Part shown: positions 23,516 through 32,519 of the stretch, piece after piece
Layout: every line of letters begins with the position of its first letter
How positions within the stretch are numbered: position 1 is the stretch's first letter
NCBI RefSeq assembly: GCF_024693525.1
Contig: NZ_JAILKR010000018.1
Coordinates: 1 to 40,723 of the forward strand
Direction: 5' to 3'
Length of the DNA stretch: 40,723 bases
DNA from: Selenomonas sp.
GTDB lineage: Bacteria; Bacillota_C; Negativicutes; Selenomonadales; Selenomonadaceae
The notes under the pieces: model-generated
The model's database searches: none
What the model was told of the DNA's origin: nothing
What the model saw: the letters and a program-made list of their open reading frames with translations, nothing else
Program-made: the position numbers and the translations under genes

Positions 23516-25585
23516 ATGCAGAGTTTCGAAATGGAACTGGGGGGCCGCAAGCTCGTCATTGAGAACGGAAAAATGGCGAAACAGGCAAATGGTGCGGTAC
23601 TGGTTCGCTACGGCGATACGGTCGTGCTGGTTACGGCTACGGCATCCGCTGAACCGCGCGAGGGCGTAGACTTCTTCCCGCTGACGGTTGATTATGAGGA
23701 AAAGATGTATGCAGCGGGCAAGATTCCGGGCGGCTTCATCAAACGCGAAGGGCGTCCGTCAAGCGATGCCATTCTCTGTGCTCGTCTGATTGACCGTCCG
23801 ATTCGTCCGCTCTTCCCGAAAGGCTTCCGCAACGACGTACAGATTGTTGCTACGGTTCTGTCGGTAGAGCAGGACAATGCGCCAGAACTTGCTGCTATGA
23901 TCGGTGCCTCGGCAGCCCTGACGGTTTCGGATATCCCGTTCATGGGCCCGATTGCTGGCGTCCGCGTTGGCCGCGTAAACGATGAATTCGTCATCAACCC
24001 GACGGAGGAGCAGCGCAAGGTTTCGACGCTGAACCTTACGGTGGCTGGCTCGAAAGATGCCGTCATGATGGTTGAGGCTGGTGCTAACGAACTGCCCGAG
24101 GACGTCATCCTCGATGCTATCCTCTATGGTCATAAGGAAATCCAGCGCATCGTTGCTTGGCAGGAAGAGATTCAGCAGGCTTGCGGCAAAGAAAAACGCG
24201 AAGTCAAGCTGTTTACGGTTCCCGAAGAACTTGAAAAGGCCATCGCAGACTATGCAAAAGATCGTCTCGACGAAGCAACGCGCAATCCGGATAAGCTCGA
24301 CCGCGATGCCCATATCGCCGACATCAACGCTGAGGTCATGGAGCATTTCCTCGTCGACTATCCGGAAATGGATAAAGAGATTGCCATGGCTCTGCATGAT
24401 CTCGAAAAGTCCATCGTTCGTCATATGATTACGCACGAGAAGATTCGTCCGGACGGCCGTGAGGTTGAAGAAGTCCGCCCAGTAAGCTGTGAGGTCGGCC
24501 TCTTGCCGCGCACGCATGGTTCCGGTCTCTTCACGCGTGGTCAGACGCAGGTTCTTACGGTTACGACGCTCGGCTCTCTCGGTGACGAGCAGATTATCGA
24601 TGGCCTTGGACCTGAGACAAAGAAACACTACATCCATCACTATAACTTCCCTGGCTATTCGGTGGGTGAGGCTAAGCCAATCCGTAGCCCGGGCCGTCGC
24701 GAAATCGGTCATGGTGCGCTGGCTGAGCGCGCACTCGTACCGGTTATCCCGTCCACGGAAGAATTCCCGTATACGATTCGCCTCGTATCGGAAATCCTCG
24801 AGTCCAATGGCTCAAGCTCCATGGGCTCGGTCTGCGGCTCCACGCTGTCGCTGATGAACGCCGGTGTACCCATCAAACGTCCGGTCTCGGGCGTCGCTAT
24901 GGGCCTCGTCAAAGAGGGCGATGCCTACACGATTCTCACCGATATCCAGGGCATGGAAGATGCTCTCGGTGATATGGACTTCAAGGTTGCTGGTACGACC
25001 GAAGGTGTAACGGCTATCCAGATGGATATCAAAGTAGCCGGCATCGACCGCAATATCCTGTCGTCGGCTCTGCAGCAGGCAAAACGCGGCCGCGCCTTCA
25101 TCCTCGGCAAAATGCTCGAGTGCATCGCTGAGCCGGCTGCTGAGCTCTCGCCGTATGCACCGCGTGTGGAGACGATCAAGATTAAAGTCGACAAGATTCG
25201 CGACGTCATCGGTACGGGCGGCAAAGTCGTCAAGAAAATCATCGATGAGACCGGTGTTGAAATCGACATCCACGAAGACGGCAATATCTTTATCTCCTCC
25301 GTTGATGCGGAAGGCATGAAGAAAGCCAAACAGATGATTGAAGACATCGTCCGCGAAGTCGAAGTCGGTGAAGTCTACACGGGTAAAGTAACGCGTCTGA
25401 TGAAATTCGGTGCCTTCGTCGAAGTGCTGCCGGGCAAGGAAGGCCTCTGCCACATCTCGCAGCTGGCCAACTACCGCGTCGAGAAAGTCGAAGACGTGGT
25501 CCAGATTGGCGACCAGCTCCAGGTCAAAGTTGTCGAAATCGACGATAAGGGCCGCGTAAACCTCAGCCATAAGGCCTGCCTCTAA
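23516..25585 (+). CDS. pnp: Polyribonucleotide nucleotidyltransferase (PNPase)
   Basis: This 689-residue enzyme degrades RNA 3'-5' by phosphorolysis and can add nucleotides in reverse. Two RNase PH domains flank a helical linker: the first shows [19 protein letters not shown] and [22 protein letters not shown], the second [23 protein letters not shown] and the catalytic region [21 protein letters not shown] domain follows at about 556-615 ([13 protein letters not shown]) and an S1 domain from about 619 to the end ([22 protein letters not shown]). ATG 23516 follows AGGAGG at 23501-23506. I see no convincing separate promoter with enough leader, so expression may depend on readthrough from rpsO. 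Confidence 0.97.
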   Translation: MQSFEMELGGRKLVIENGKMAKQANGAVLVRYGDTVVLVTATASAEPREGVDFFPLTVDYEEKMYAAGKIPGGFIKREGRPSSDAILCARLIDRPIRPLFPKGFRNDVQIVATVLSVEQDNAPELAAMIGASAALTVSDIPFMGPIAGVRVGRVNDEFVINPTEEQRKVSTLNLTVAGSKDAVMMVEAGANELPEDVILDAILYGHKEIQRIVAWQEEIQQACGKEKREVKLFTVPEELEKAIADYAKDRLDEATRNPDKLDRDAHIADINAEVMEHFLVDYPEMDKEIAMALHDLEKSIVRHMITHEKIRPDGREVEEVRPVSCEVGLLPRTHGSGLFTRGQTQVLTVTTLGSLGDEQIIDGLGPETKKHYIHHYNFPGYSVGEAKPIRSPGRREIGHGALAERALVPVIPSTEEFPYTIRLVSEILESNGSSSMGSVCGSTLSLMNAGVPIKRPVSGVAMGLVKEGDAYTILTDIQGMEDALGDMDFKVAGTTEGVTAIQMDIKVAGIDRNILSSALQQAKRGRAFILGKMLECIAEPAAELSPYAPRVETIKIKVDKIRDVIGTGGKVVKKIIDETGVEIDIHEDGNIFISSVDAEGMKKAKQMIEDIVREVEVGEVYTGKVTRLMKFGAFVEVLPGKEGLCHISQLANYRVEKVEDVVQIGDQLQVKVVEIDDKGRVNLSHKACL

Positions 25586-25604
25586 TTCAATAAACGATAT
25601 CGAA

Positions 25605-25648
25605 AAAGACGCTGATGAAATGGACAAGCATTTCATCAGCGTCTTTTG
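25605..25648. terminator. Terminator after pnp
   Basis: A perfect 17-bp stem pairs AAAGACGCTGATGAAAT (25605-25621) with ATTTCATCAGCGTCTTT (25630-25646), with an 8-base loop and TTTT. The AAAA on the left side suggests function on both strands. Confidence 0.88.
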
Positions 25649-25803
25649 TTATTTATCCCGATAATGACTGCCGCATTTTACTATTGGTTAAGCAAAGCGT
25701 AAACATTTTTTAAGGATGGGAGAATATAATTCCATTGTGTTTTCATGAAAATGAGAATAGGTAACAAATGATATGGATTGAGAAATAAGAAAAGAGTGGT
25801 TAC

Positions 25804-26961
25804 GTGGCGGATAATACGGTAGCCTACCCATGTCCGAATTGCAGTGCTCCGTTGAAATTTAGCCCAGGGGCACAAAAGGTAAAATGTGAACACTGTGATA
25901 CGGAACTGGATGGGGCGGCAATGGAAGAATTGTTCAAAGCCAAGGAGGCTATGGCAGCACAACGGGAAAACGGTGAAGGCATTAAATGGGAACCCGTTGC
26001 AGCTGGCGATAGGTGGAGCGAGCAGGAAGCAGCGGCTATGAAGGTCTTTGTCTGTGAATCCTGTGGCGCACAGATAATAGCCGATAACAATACAATGGCA
26101 ACGGAATGCTGCTATTGTGGCCATGCAGTCATGATCCCTCAGCGCTTCAGCGGGGCCCTGCGACCGGACTATATCATTCCGTTTAAGACAACCAAAGATG
26201 AAGCCAAGAAGGCCATCAAGGAGTTTTATAAGGGATTGCTGCTGTTGCCTCATGGTTTTATGAATCAGAATCGCATAGAATCCGTGCAGGCACTTTACGT
26301 GCCCTTTTGGCTTTTTGATTCTTCGGTGACAACCTTTGCCAATTTTCATGCCAAAAAAGTACGCATCTTTACCGATGGGGATGAAACGGTAACGGAAACC
26401 AGCCATTATGAATGTTTGCGGCAGGGAAATATGAGTTTTGCCAGGATTCCGGTGGATGGCAGTGAGAAAATGGATAATGACTATATGGAAAGCATAGAGC
26501 CATTCAACTATGAGGAGATGGTACCATTTTCCAATGTCTATATGACGGGATTTTTAGCGGATAAATACGATGTGGATGCCGAAGCCGCTGGCCCCAGGGC
26601 AGATGAACGGGTAAAAGAAAGCACCATTGAACAGCTCAAAGAATCGGTGCAGGGATATCAAAGCGTAGATTGTACCGAGGCGAAAATGCAAAAAATAAGG
26701 GGCAGTGTCGCCTATACCATGGCACCGGTATGGGTCGTAACCAGCCGCTACAAGGGCAAAGTATATACCTTTATGATGAATGGCCAAACTGGTAAGGTGG
26801 CTGGTTCCCTGCCAGTGAGTACCCTAAAGGGATGTACGTTTTTCACTGTGGTTTTTGCGGTTTTGACCGTTATTTTATATTACATAATCAAAACCTGTCT
26901 GCCCATAGTAGGAGATTATATTTGGCTTTGCATCCCCGTTATTCTATCGATTCTTTTCTGA
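25804..26961 (+). CDS. Zinc-ribbon membrane protein, function unknown
   Basis: This 385-residue protein carries two zinc ribbons: CPNCSAPLKFSPGAQKVKCEHC near residues 10-31, and a second with CESCGAQ and CCYCGHAV near 84-109. A middle domain follows (RPDYIIPFKTTKDEAKKAIKEFYKG, then VPFWLFDSSVTTFANFHAKK). It ends with two hydrophobic segments in the last ~45 residues, so the bulk faces the cytoplasm with a C-terminal membrane hairpin. It belongs to the TFIIB-type zinc-ribbon membrane protein group that is often found beside TPM-domain genes. The start is GTG 25804; the ribosome site is weak. The upstream 150 bases hold a possible TATAAT at 25725-25730 without a good -35. Confidence 0.85.
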   Translation: MADNTVAYPCPNCSAPLKFSPGAQKVKCEHCDTELDGAAMEELFKAKEAMAAQRENGEGIKWEPVAAGDRWSEQEAAAMKVFVCESCGAQIIADNNTMATECCYCGHAVMIPQRFSGALRPDYIIPFKTTKDEAKKAIKEFYKGLLLLPHGFMNQNRIESVQALYVPFWLFDSSVTTFANFHAKKVRIFTDGDETVTETSHYECLRQGNMSFARIPVDGSEKMDNDYMESIEPFNYEEMVPFSNVYMTGFLADKYDVDAEAAGPRADERVKESTIEQLKESVQGYQSVDCTEAKMQKIRGSVAYTMAPVWVVTSRYKGKVYTFMMNGQTGKVAGSLPVSTLKGCTFFTVVFAVLTVILYYIIKTCLPIVGDYIWLCIPVILSILF

Positions 26962-26994
26962 GGAAGAATGGCAACAAAAGGGAGAAATGGTAAT

Positions 26995-27783
26995 ATGCCC
27001 AGAAAACAATTCGTATTTTTTATTCAGATGCTCTGTCTGCTATTCCTCTTGAGTCAATCGGTGGCAATAGCTGCCAAGGCGGATGACCCGATGAAATGCT
27101 ATGACCAGCCGGTAGTGGATCAGGCAAAAGTTTTAACGCCGCAGCAGCGTGACGAACTAAAGCTACAAATAGAACGGGTAGAACGCAAGCAGAAAATTAA
27201 AGCAGCGATCTGTACCGTAAAAAAGCTGCCACCGGGCAAAGCAATATCCGATTATGCCCATCAAATTCTAAACGAGCAGTATAGCAACAGTGAAAAGGGA
27301 AAAATCCTGCTGCTAGTGGATATGGAGAACCGAAAATGGTATGTGGCAACCAGCAAGAAAATGAAATCCGTCATTACCGATGGAAAAGGAATTGAGAATC
27401 TAAAAGACGCATTCCTCAGTGACTTGTCCAATGGGAAGTATATGGAAAGTTTTACCGCTTTTGTAGAAAGCGTCGATACGCAAATTGACGGCTATTATCA
27501 GCAGAAGGCCATCGAGGAGGATCCGAAGGCTTTTAGCAAGCTATCTGCTGGTATAGCCGGAGTATTAGGCTTTTTCCTAGCAGCTGTTTTTACTGGTGCC
27601 CTATTGGAATGTATGGGAAACGTAAAAGCGGCGAAGGAAGCCGATGATTATTTGAATAAGGATAGTGTAAATATTACGAATCAAAAAGATATCTTTGTGG
27701 GCATGACCGTCGTTCGCGTAAAAAAATCCAGCAGCTCCAGCAGCAGTAGCAGTGGTGGAGGCGGAGGTGGTGGCAGCTTCTGA
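26995..27783 (+). CDS. TPM-domain exported membrane protein (YgcG-like)
   Basis: This 262-residue protein starts with a signal peptide or anchor (MPRKQFVFFIQMLCLLFLLSQSV). The TPM domain spans about residues 37-165: PVVDQAKVLTPQQRDELKLQIE, LPPGKAISDYAHQI, KGKILLLVDMENRKWYVATS. A membrane helix follows near residue 185, then a cytoplasmic stretch and a C-terminal tail of serines and glycines ending in SF, typical of YgcG/TPM proteins. TPM domains have been linked to phosphatase activity and to membrane protein quality control; which applies here is unknown. I chose ATG 26995 over 26968 because GGGAG at 26980-26984 precedes it and the signal peptide then starts at residue 1. Confidence 0.85.
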   Translation: MPRKQFVFFIQMLCLLFLLSQSVAIAAKADDPMKCYDQPVVDQAKVLTPQQRDELKLQIERVERKQKIKAAICTVKKLPPGKAISDYAHQILNEQYSNSEKGKILLLVDMENRKWYVATSKKMKSVITDGKGIENLKDAFLSDLSNGKYMESFTAFVESVDTQIDGYYQQKAIEEDPKAFSKLSAGIAGVLGFFLAAVFTGALLECMGNVKAAKEADDYLNKDSVNITNQKDIFVGMTVVRVKKSSSSSSSSSGGGGGGGSF

Positions 27784-27814
27784 TTCGCAGTCGTTACAAG
27801 AGGAGTAGATACCT

Positions 27815-28411
27815 TTGAAAATTATTAGGAAACTTATCAAATTGGTTTTGGTCATCATCAGTATTGGCATTATCGTCTTTTATCGGAATGCGCCAGAGGA
27901 AGGATTTCGCTGGCACGAGGTTCCCGAGATGTCAATGCAGGAATTTGACTACCTTTGGCATCCCTTTAAAGCCAACTTATCGGATGGGAAAATACTGGCG
28001 ATGGATTTGCCCATGGAAGTTGTGGAAAATCACGAATCTACCTCGTGGACGCCTTTTGTGGAACTTACTAGTTATGAGAGTAAAGGCGAGCATTCTGAGG
28101 GGTATATTAAAATGATACATGGAGTGTTGAAGGAAAACCAGAAACTGACCTTCGACCAGCAGTTCTTTGGCAAGCTGTATTTATCGCGAGCCAGGAATTT
28201 GCAAGTAAATGATACGGGGATTCGCCGTGCCGGTGGTATGAAATTTAACGTCATACAGGGGGAAACGAATCAGTCGAAAGAGGCTTTTATGGGAGCGCAG
28301 AACGGCAAGGATGTCTGGTGCATTTGTATCGCATGGAGTAAGGAGGCGAAAGATGAAGCTTTCGTGATTGATACCTTTGAGAAATCCTTGGATTCTATGA
28401 AGATACAATAG
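27815..28411 (+). CDS. Membrane-anchored small protein, DcrB/PsbP-like fold possible
   Basis: This 198-residue protein begins with a hydrophobic anchor (KLIKLVLVIISIGIIVFY, residues 7-24) and the rest should lie outside the membrane. It starts at TTG 27815 with AGAGGAG in front. Its C-terminus (AKDEAFVIDTFEKSLDSMKIQ) is similar in pattern to that of the next gene (KAKDEVEESISSLEFIE), which suggests distant paralogues. The alternation of strands with a final helix recalls the DcrB/PsbP fold, but this is inferred. It is 31 bases from the TPM gene, in the same operon. Confidence 0.7.
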   Translation: MKIIRKLIKLVLVIISIGIIVFYRNAPEEGFRWHEVPEMSMQEFDYLWHPFKANLSDGKILAMDLPMEVVENHESTSWTPFVELTSYESKGEHSEGYIKMIHGVLKENQKLTFDQQFFGKLYLSRARNLQVNDTGIRRAGGMKFNVIQGETNQSKEAFMGAQNGKDVWCICIAWSKEAKDEAFVIDTFEKSLDSMKIQ

Positions 28412-28419
28412 GAGGAGTC

Positions 28420-28980
28420 ATGAATTTTTTTAGCGAACTTTGCAACCGCGTCATCTATTTCGCGATTGTTTTACTGATAGCAGCTGGGGTGTTCAATATT
28501 CTGCCAGCATCTTGTTCCTGGAATGCCAGACCGCTTTCCACCGAATGGCAGGGAGAACTACGGGTGAGACTGCCGGAGGAAATAAACATCTATCCGTTTA
28601 ATACCACAGGCTGGCTGGTACAACAAGCGCAGTGCGGAGATTTCTTCTTTGATATGCATGTAAAGGAACTTAAGGGGATGGAGAAAAATGATTTCCTGAC
28701 GGAAGCGCCTCCCCAGCGCATAATGGAAACCTTCCAGCAGTATCAGCTGGAAAATGTCACGTTAAAAGAACAGAAGCGGGAAACCATCCATAACATCGGT
28801 GTCCGGCATTACTCCTTCACCGGCGAGAAGCAAGGAAAAGATTACGAAATGGAGGTCATCACCACCCCAAGGCACGAAATGCTCGTCATGACCTATATCT
28901 ATCATGCTGGCAGCAAGAAGGCCAAGGACGAAGTGGAGGAGAGTATTTCCAGCCTGGAATTTATAGAAAGGGATAAATAA
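28420..28980 (+). CDS. Membrane-anchored small protein, paralogue of its neighbour
   Basis: This 186-residue protein has an N-terminal hydrophobic segment (VIYFAIVLLIAAGVFNILPASC, about residues 11-32). The Cys after PAS lacks a proper lipobox position -3, so lipoprotein status is doubtful. The rest is a mixed alpha/beta extracytoplasmic domain with HYSFTGEKQGKDYEMEVITTPRHEMLVMTYIYH. It lies nine bases downstream of its likely paralogue, with GGAGGAG in front of the ATG. It ends the zinc-ribbon/TPM operon before a strong terminator. I do not recognise a named family. Confidence 0.7.
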   Translation: MNFFSELCNRVIYFAIVLLIAAGVFNILPASCSWNARPLSTEWQGELRVRLPEEINIYPFNTTGWLVQQAQCGDFFFDMHVKELKGMEKNDFLTEAPPQRIMETFQQYQLENVTLKEQKRETIHNIGVRHYSFTGEKQGKDYEMEVITTPRHEMLVMTYIYHAGSKKAKDEVEESISSLEFIERDK

Positions 28981-28999
28981 TATCGCCCGTAGAGACCAG

Positions 29000-29046
29000 A
29001 AACGGCCCTACATCCTAATAGCACTAGGATGTAGGGCCGTTTTTTG
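29000..29046. terminator. Strong terminator of the zinc-ribbon/TPM operon
   Basis: AACGGCCCTACATCCTA at 29001-29017 pairs perfectly with TAGGATGTAGGGCCGTT at 29025-29041 around a 7-base loop, followed by TTTT. GAGAC at 28992-28996 can additionally pair with GTCTC at 29046-29050 across an internal bulge. Confidence 0.9.
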
Positions 29047-29072
29047 TCTCAAAAAGTGTACTTTTTGAGACA
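29045..29072. repeat. 28-nt palindrome IR1 upstream of the polysaccharide operon
   Basis: TGTCTCAAAAAGT (29045-29057) and ACTTTTTGAGACA (29060-29072) are exact inverted repeats around GT. The right arm contains TTGAGA, a candidate -35 box. The core matches IR2 at 29190. It is probably a dimeric-regulator operator. Confidence 0.7.
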
Positions 29073-29094
29073 CGATAATCACAAGGATTATTAT
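29065..29094 (+). promoter_or_regulatory. Candidate promoter of the polysaccharide operon
   Basis: TTGAGA at 29065-29070, inside IR1, and TATTAT at 29089-29094 are 18 bases apart. The -10 region overlaps another inverted repeat, ATAATC/GATTAT at 29075-29091. The leader would be about 185 bases long and include IR2. Confidence 0.5.
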
Positions 29095-29189
29095 AGCATT
29101 CACACTGACATATGTCCATTTTTGTTTGTTTTTAGCTCTTTATAAGCCCTAAAAGGCGAAAGATTAAAAGTAAATAAGAAAAATGCACC

Positions 29190-29217
29190 TTTATCAAAAA
29201 GTACACTTTTTGATAAA
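29190..29217. repeat. 28-nt palindrome IR2 in the polysaccharide leader
   Basis: TTTATCAAAAAGT (29190-29202) and ACTTTTTGATAAA (29205-29217) are exact inverted repeats around AC. The inner 9 bases of each arm are identical to IR1, and only the outer four differ. The distance to IR1, centre to centre, is 145 bases. The rest of the 306-base gap between genes holds nothing else I can name. Confidence 0.7.
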
Positions 29218-29286
29218 CCTAGCACTTATTCGTAGATGTATAAACTACATGAAATTAAACCGTAGGAAAAGGAGTAGCGTAACGAT

Positions 29287-30639
29287 ATGGAAAACGAAGA
29301 GAGCATTGACCTGGGACGACTCATGCAGATCATGCTGGAGCGAAAGAAGGTAGTAGGGGGTATCGTCGCCGGCTGTACGGCACTGGCGATTGGTACGGCA
29401 TTTATCTTGCCGAAACAGTACGAATCGACAACCCTCGTCCAGACGCGCAGCGCGGGTAAGGACATCGGTGGTGCGGCTGCCATGGCTGCCGCTATGGGGA
29501 TAAACATTGGTGGCAGCAGCTCCAATACTTCGCCGCTTAATTACATCGAGCTGATGAAAAGCCGCCGTGTCCTCGAGCCGATTATCGATGAAATCGAGTG
29601 GCCGGATGATAAGAAACCGGATGCAAAGGCCTTTGCCAAGAAGAACCTCAAAATCGAGAATACCAAGCAGACCAACCTCATCACGGTAACGGCAACTGGC
29701 CGTACGCCGGAAGAAGCGCAGCTGATTTCCCAGGGTGTTGTGGATAACTTCCTCACGATGCAGACGGAAAACAGCCAGCAGACGCAGAGCCTCTTGGTAA
29801 CTTTCCTAAACGACCGCATCGAAAATGCCAAACAGGAAGCAGACGATGCCGCAGCAAAACTGGCTGCTTTTCAGAAAGAGCATAAGCTCTATAGTCCCAG
29901 TGACCAGGCAAAGCTCGCTATCGAACAGTTAAACGCCTATGACAAAACCATTGGTGAAATGCAGGTAGCGCAGAAATCGGCACAGGCTCAGTACGACGTC
30001 GCTACCCAGAAACTCGGGGAGCAGAAAGCCGGAGCTGCCAGCTACAACATCAACGATAACAGCACCGTCCAGAGCATCCGTGCGCAGATTGTTGCGAAGG
30101 AAGTTGAACTCGTCGGCCTGCGTCAGAAATATACCGACAATCATCCGTCTGTTATCGCGGCACAGCGTCAGCTGACTCAGCTGAGTCAGTCGTTATCCGA
30201 TGAAGTCGGTGCCGTTGTGAACTCCAACGCCGCTAGCCTCAACAACGCCCAGATGGAACTGTTAAAGAACCAGGCGGTAGCCCAGGCACAGGCTAGTGCT
30301 GCCAGCGCCAGCGAAGCGGCCATTAAGGCGAAAAAAGCCGAGAAAGAAACAGAAATCTCGCAGCTGCCAGAAGCCGTCATGGACTACATCAAACTCGAAA
30401 GCGACGCGAAAATCAAACAGCAAATCTACACCAGTCTCGTCCAGCAGTGTGAACAGGATAAAATCCAGGAAGCCATGGAAAGTATGGATATCCAGATTAT
30501 CGATGCGGCAAATCTCCCCGATGAAGATAAGCCGGCAGCTCCCAGAAAGAAACTAATCACAGCGATTGGCTTTGTCATTGGCTGCCTGATTAGCTTTGGT
30601 TATGGACTCATCTGCTATAAAAAAGAAGAAACTGTGTGA
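29287..30639 (+). CDS. wzz: Wzz/GNVR-type polysaccharide chain-length determinant
   Basis: This 450-residue inner-membrane protein controls chain length or export in Wzx/Wzy-dependent polysaccharide synthesis. It has a first membrane helix at about residues 21-41 (VVGGIVAGCTALAIGTAFIL) followed by LPKQYESTTLV, a long periplasmic domain with coiled coils (about 160-390), and a second helix near 423-443 before a short cytoplasmic tail KKEETV. The GLRQKYTDNHPSVIAAQRQL segment is the GNVR-type signature. No tyrosine kinase domain is attached and none is seen nearby. It is first in the operon, behind the palindromic control region. Confidence 0.88.
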   Translation: MENEESIDLGRLMQIMLERKKVVGGIVAGCTALAIGTAFILPKQYESTTLVQTRSAGKDIGGAAAMAAAMGINIGGSSSNTSPLNYIELMKSRRVLEPIIDEIEWPDDKKPDAKAFAKKNLKIENTKQTNLITVTATGRTPEEAQLISQGVVDNFLTMQTENSQQTQSLLVTFLNDRIENAKQEADDAAAKLAAFQKEHKLYSPSDQAKLAIEQLNAYDKTIGEMQVAQKSAQAQYDVATQKLGEQKAGAASYNINDNSTVQSIRAQIVAKEVELVGLRQKYTDNHPSVIAAQRQLTQLSQSLSDEVGAVVNSNAASLNNAQMELLKNQAVAQAQASAASASEAAIKAKKAEKETEISQLPEAVMDYIKLESDAKIKQQIYTSLVQQCEQDKIQEAMESMDIQIIDAANLPDEDKPAAPRKKLITAIGFVIGCLISFGYGLICYKKEETV

Positions 30640-30653
30640 CGGAGGATGACAAA

Positions 30654-31772
30654 TTGAGACGACGCCACAATCGTAAAGTTATGATTATCGTTAATGCTGC
30701 CACGAATTTGGCAAATTTTCGTAATGAGATTATAGAAGGCTTGCTGGCAGAGAATTATGAAGTCATCATCGTATCACCCGCAGGGAAAAGATTGCTACCT
30801 TATAAGCAAAAAGCTGGTTGTCAAGTTATCGAAATCCCGGTTAATCGCCATGGCAAGAATCCTTTTCAGGAAATGGCGCTTTTTATGAAATATTTTCGTG
30901 TGATGAAGGCAAAACGTCCTATCTGTGTGCTTACCTATACCATTAAGCCCAATATTTATGGTGGGATGGCGGCAAGATTATTGCGTATACCATATTTGGT
31001 TAATATCACAGGCTTGGGTGTGGTTTTTGATAATAAAAATATGTTGCAGAAAACTATAGTAGTTCTGTATCGCCGAGTAATGAAGCATGCTACTTGCGTG
31101 TTCTTTCAAAACAAAACGAATCGAAGTACCTTTATTCGTTTAGGAATTGGCTTCCCTTGTTCGGAGATAATTCCAGGTTCGGGGGTGAATCTTGCAGCTA
31201 ATACATTGGAACCATATCCGGCAGAGAATGAGCCTCCTAAATTCCTCTTTGTAGCGCGAATCATGAAGGATAAAGGTATCCATGAATATGTAGATGCAGC
31301 TCGGATTATTCGCAAACAATATCCGCAGGCGGAGTTTCATGTGATTGGCAATTGTGAATTTGGTTATGAAGAAAAGGTAGCGAAATGGGCCGAGCAGGGC
31401 GATATAATTTACCACGGTGCGCAGCCGGATGTACATAGCTTTATGAAAAAATCGCATGCGCTTATTCATCCGTCCTTTTACATGGAGGGAATGTCAAATG
31501 TCTGCCTGGAAGCAGCAGCCACGGGGAGACCGGTGCTGACTACCAACTGGTTAGGATGTAAGGAAACTGTAGACGATGGCAAAACCGGCTATATCTTCGA
31601 GCCTCGCAATGTTACTGCACTGGTTAAAGTAATAAAGAAATTTATTGAATTACCATACTTGGATAAAGTAACGATGGGATTAAATGGCCGGAAGAAAATG
31701 GAAAATCAATTTGACCGTCAGATGGTAGTTGATTCTTATATGAAAGAGATCAACAGATTGGCAGAGTATTGA
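30654..31772 (+). CDS. Glycosyltransferase family 4
   Basis: This 372-residue cytoplasmic GT-B enzyme transfers a sugar from a nucleotide donor to the lipid-linked repeat unit. The N-terminal half shows KVMIIVNAATNLANFRNEIIEGL and VLTYTIKPNIYGGMAAR; the C-terminal half shows FVARIMKDKGIHEYVDAARII and the donor-binding EX7E motif in MEGMSNVCLEAAATGRPV. It resembles PglA/CapM-type transferases that use N-acetylhexosamine, but the donor cannot be assigned. I prefer TTG 30654, with GGAGGA at 30641-30646; GTG 30636 would place that ribosome site inside the gene. From here the DNA becomes more AT-rich. Confidence 0.88.
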   Translation: MRRRHNRKVMIIVNAATNLANFRNEIIEGLLAENYEVIIVSPAGKRLLPYKQKAGCQVIEIPVNRHGKNPFQEMALFMKYFRVMKAKRPICVLTYTIKPNIYGGMAARLLRIPYLVNITGLGVVFDNKNMLQKTIVVLYRRVMKHATCVFFQNKTNRSTFIRLGIGFPCSEIIPGSGVNLAANTLEPYPAENEPPKFLFVARIMKDKGIHEYVDAARIIRKQYPQAEFHVIGNCEFGYEEKVAKWAEQGDIIYHGAQPDVHSFMKKSHALIHPSFYMEGMSNVCLEAAATGRPVLTTNWLGCKETVDDGKTGYIFEPRNVTALVKVIKKFIELPYLDKVTMGLNGRKKMENQFDRQMVVDSYMKEINRLAEY

Positions 31773-31788
31773 GCAAAGAAGGTTTGGA

Positions 31789-32517
31789 ATGTCCTATATA
31801 ATACGCTTGGATGATGCGGCTCCACGCATGCACCATTTTAGATGGAACAAAATGGAGGCTATACTACGCAAGTATAATATCCATCCCCTTATTGGCATAA
31901 TTCCCGATGTGCAGGATAAAGATCTTATTGTATATGAAGAAGATAAAGAATTTTGGCAGAAGACGAGAGAGTGGCAAAATTCAGGTTTTGCCCATTTAGC
32001 GCTGCATGGATATCAGCATGTATACCACACAACAAGTGGTGGGATGAACCCAGTAAATCAGCGGTCTGAGTTTGCAGGTGTCTCTTTGGATATGCAGAAA
32101 AAAATGCTGAAAGAGGGATATGAAAAGCTATTGATAGAAGGAATCACGGTCGATACGTTTTTTGCACCTTCCCATACATTTGATGACAACACAATCAAAG
32201 CATTAAAAGAAGTAACACCAATTCGTATCATTTCCGATACGGTAGCAAATGATGTGTATGTAAAAAATGGCATAACTTTTGTGCCACAGCAATCTGGTAA
32301 ATGCCGTGCTTTGCCTTTTAAAGTTACAACTTTTTGTTACCATCCCAATGAAATGACTCCAGTGGACTTTATTCATTTAGAAAATTTTTTGATCAAGCAT
32401 GGCAAAGAATTTGTGAATTTTAGTAGTGTAATAAAAGCTCGGCCTTATGGAAAGCTGGATAAAGCAATTCATGAAATGTATTTTTATCGGAAAAGACGTA
32501 GGCAGAAAAGAGGATAA
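31789..32517 (+). CDS. DUF2334/polysaccharide deacetylase-like protein
   Basis: This 242-residue protein has the DUF2334-type deacetylase pattern: YIIRLDDAAPRMHHFRW at the start with a paired Asp, PLIGIIPDVQD, ALHGYQHVYH with candidate metal ligands, and FAPSHTFDDNTI. Homologues belong to the carbohydrate esterase 4-like NodB fold. No signal peptide is visible, so it would act in the cytoplasm, perhaps on a lipid-linked or nucleotide sugar; this is inferred. It starts 17 bases after the first glycosyltransferase. Confidence 0.8.
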   Translation: MSYIIRLDDAAPRMHHFRWNKMEAILRKYNIHPLIGIIPDVQDKDLIVYEEDKEFWQKTREWQNSGFAHLALHGYQHVYHTTSGGMNPVNQRSEFAGVSLDMQKKMLKEGYEKLLIEGITVDTFFAPSHTFDDNTIKALKEVTPIRIISDTVANDVYVKNGITFVPQQSGKCRALPFKVTTFCYHPNEMTPVDFIHLENFLIKHGKEFVNFSSVIKARPYGKLDKAIHEMYFYRKRRRQKRG

Positions 32518-32519
32518 TC

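Noticed and set aside
25725..25730. TATAAT upstream of the zinc-ribbon gene as a firm promoter
   Set aside because: There is no convincing -35 box at the right distance; it is mentioned only as a possibility.
29045..29217. The two palindromes as ends of an insertion element
   Set aside because: There is no transposase or target duplication and each unit is a self-contained palindrome, not a terminal repeat pair.
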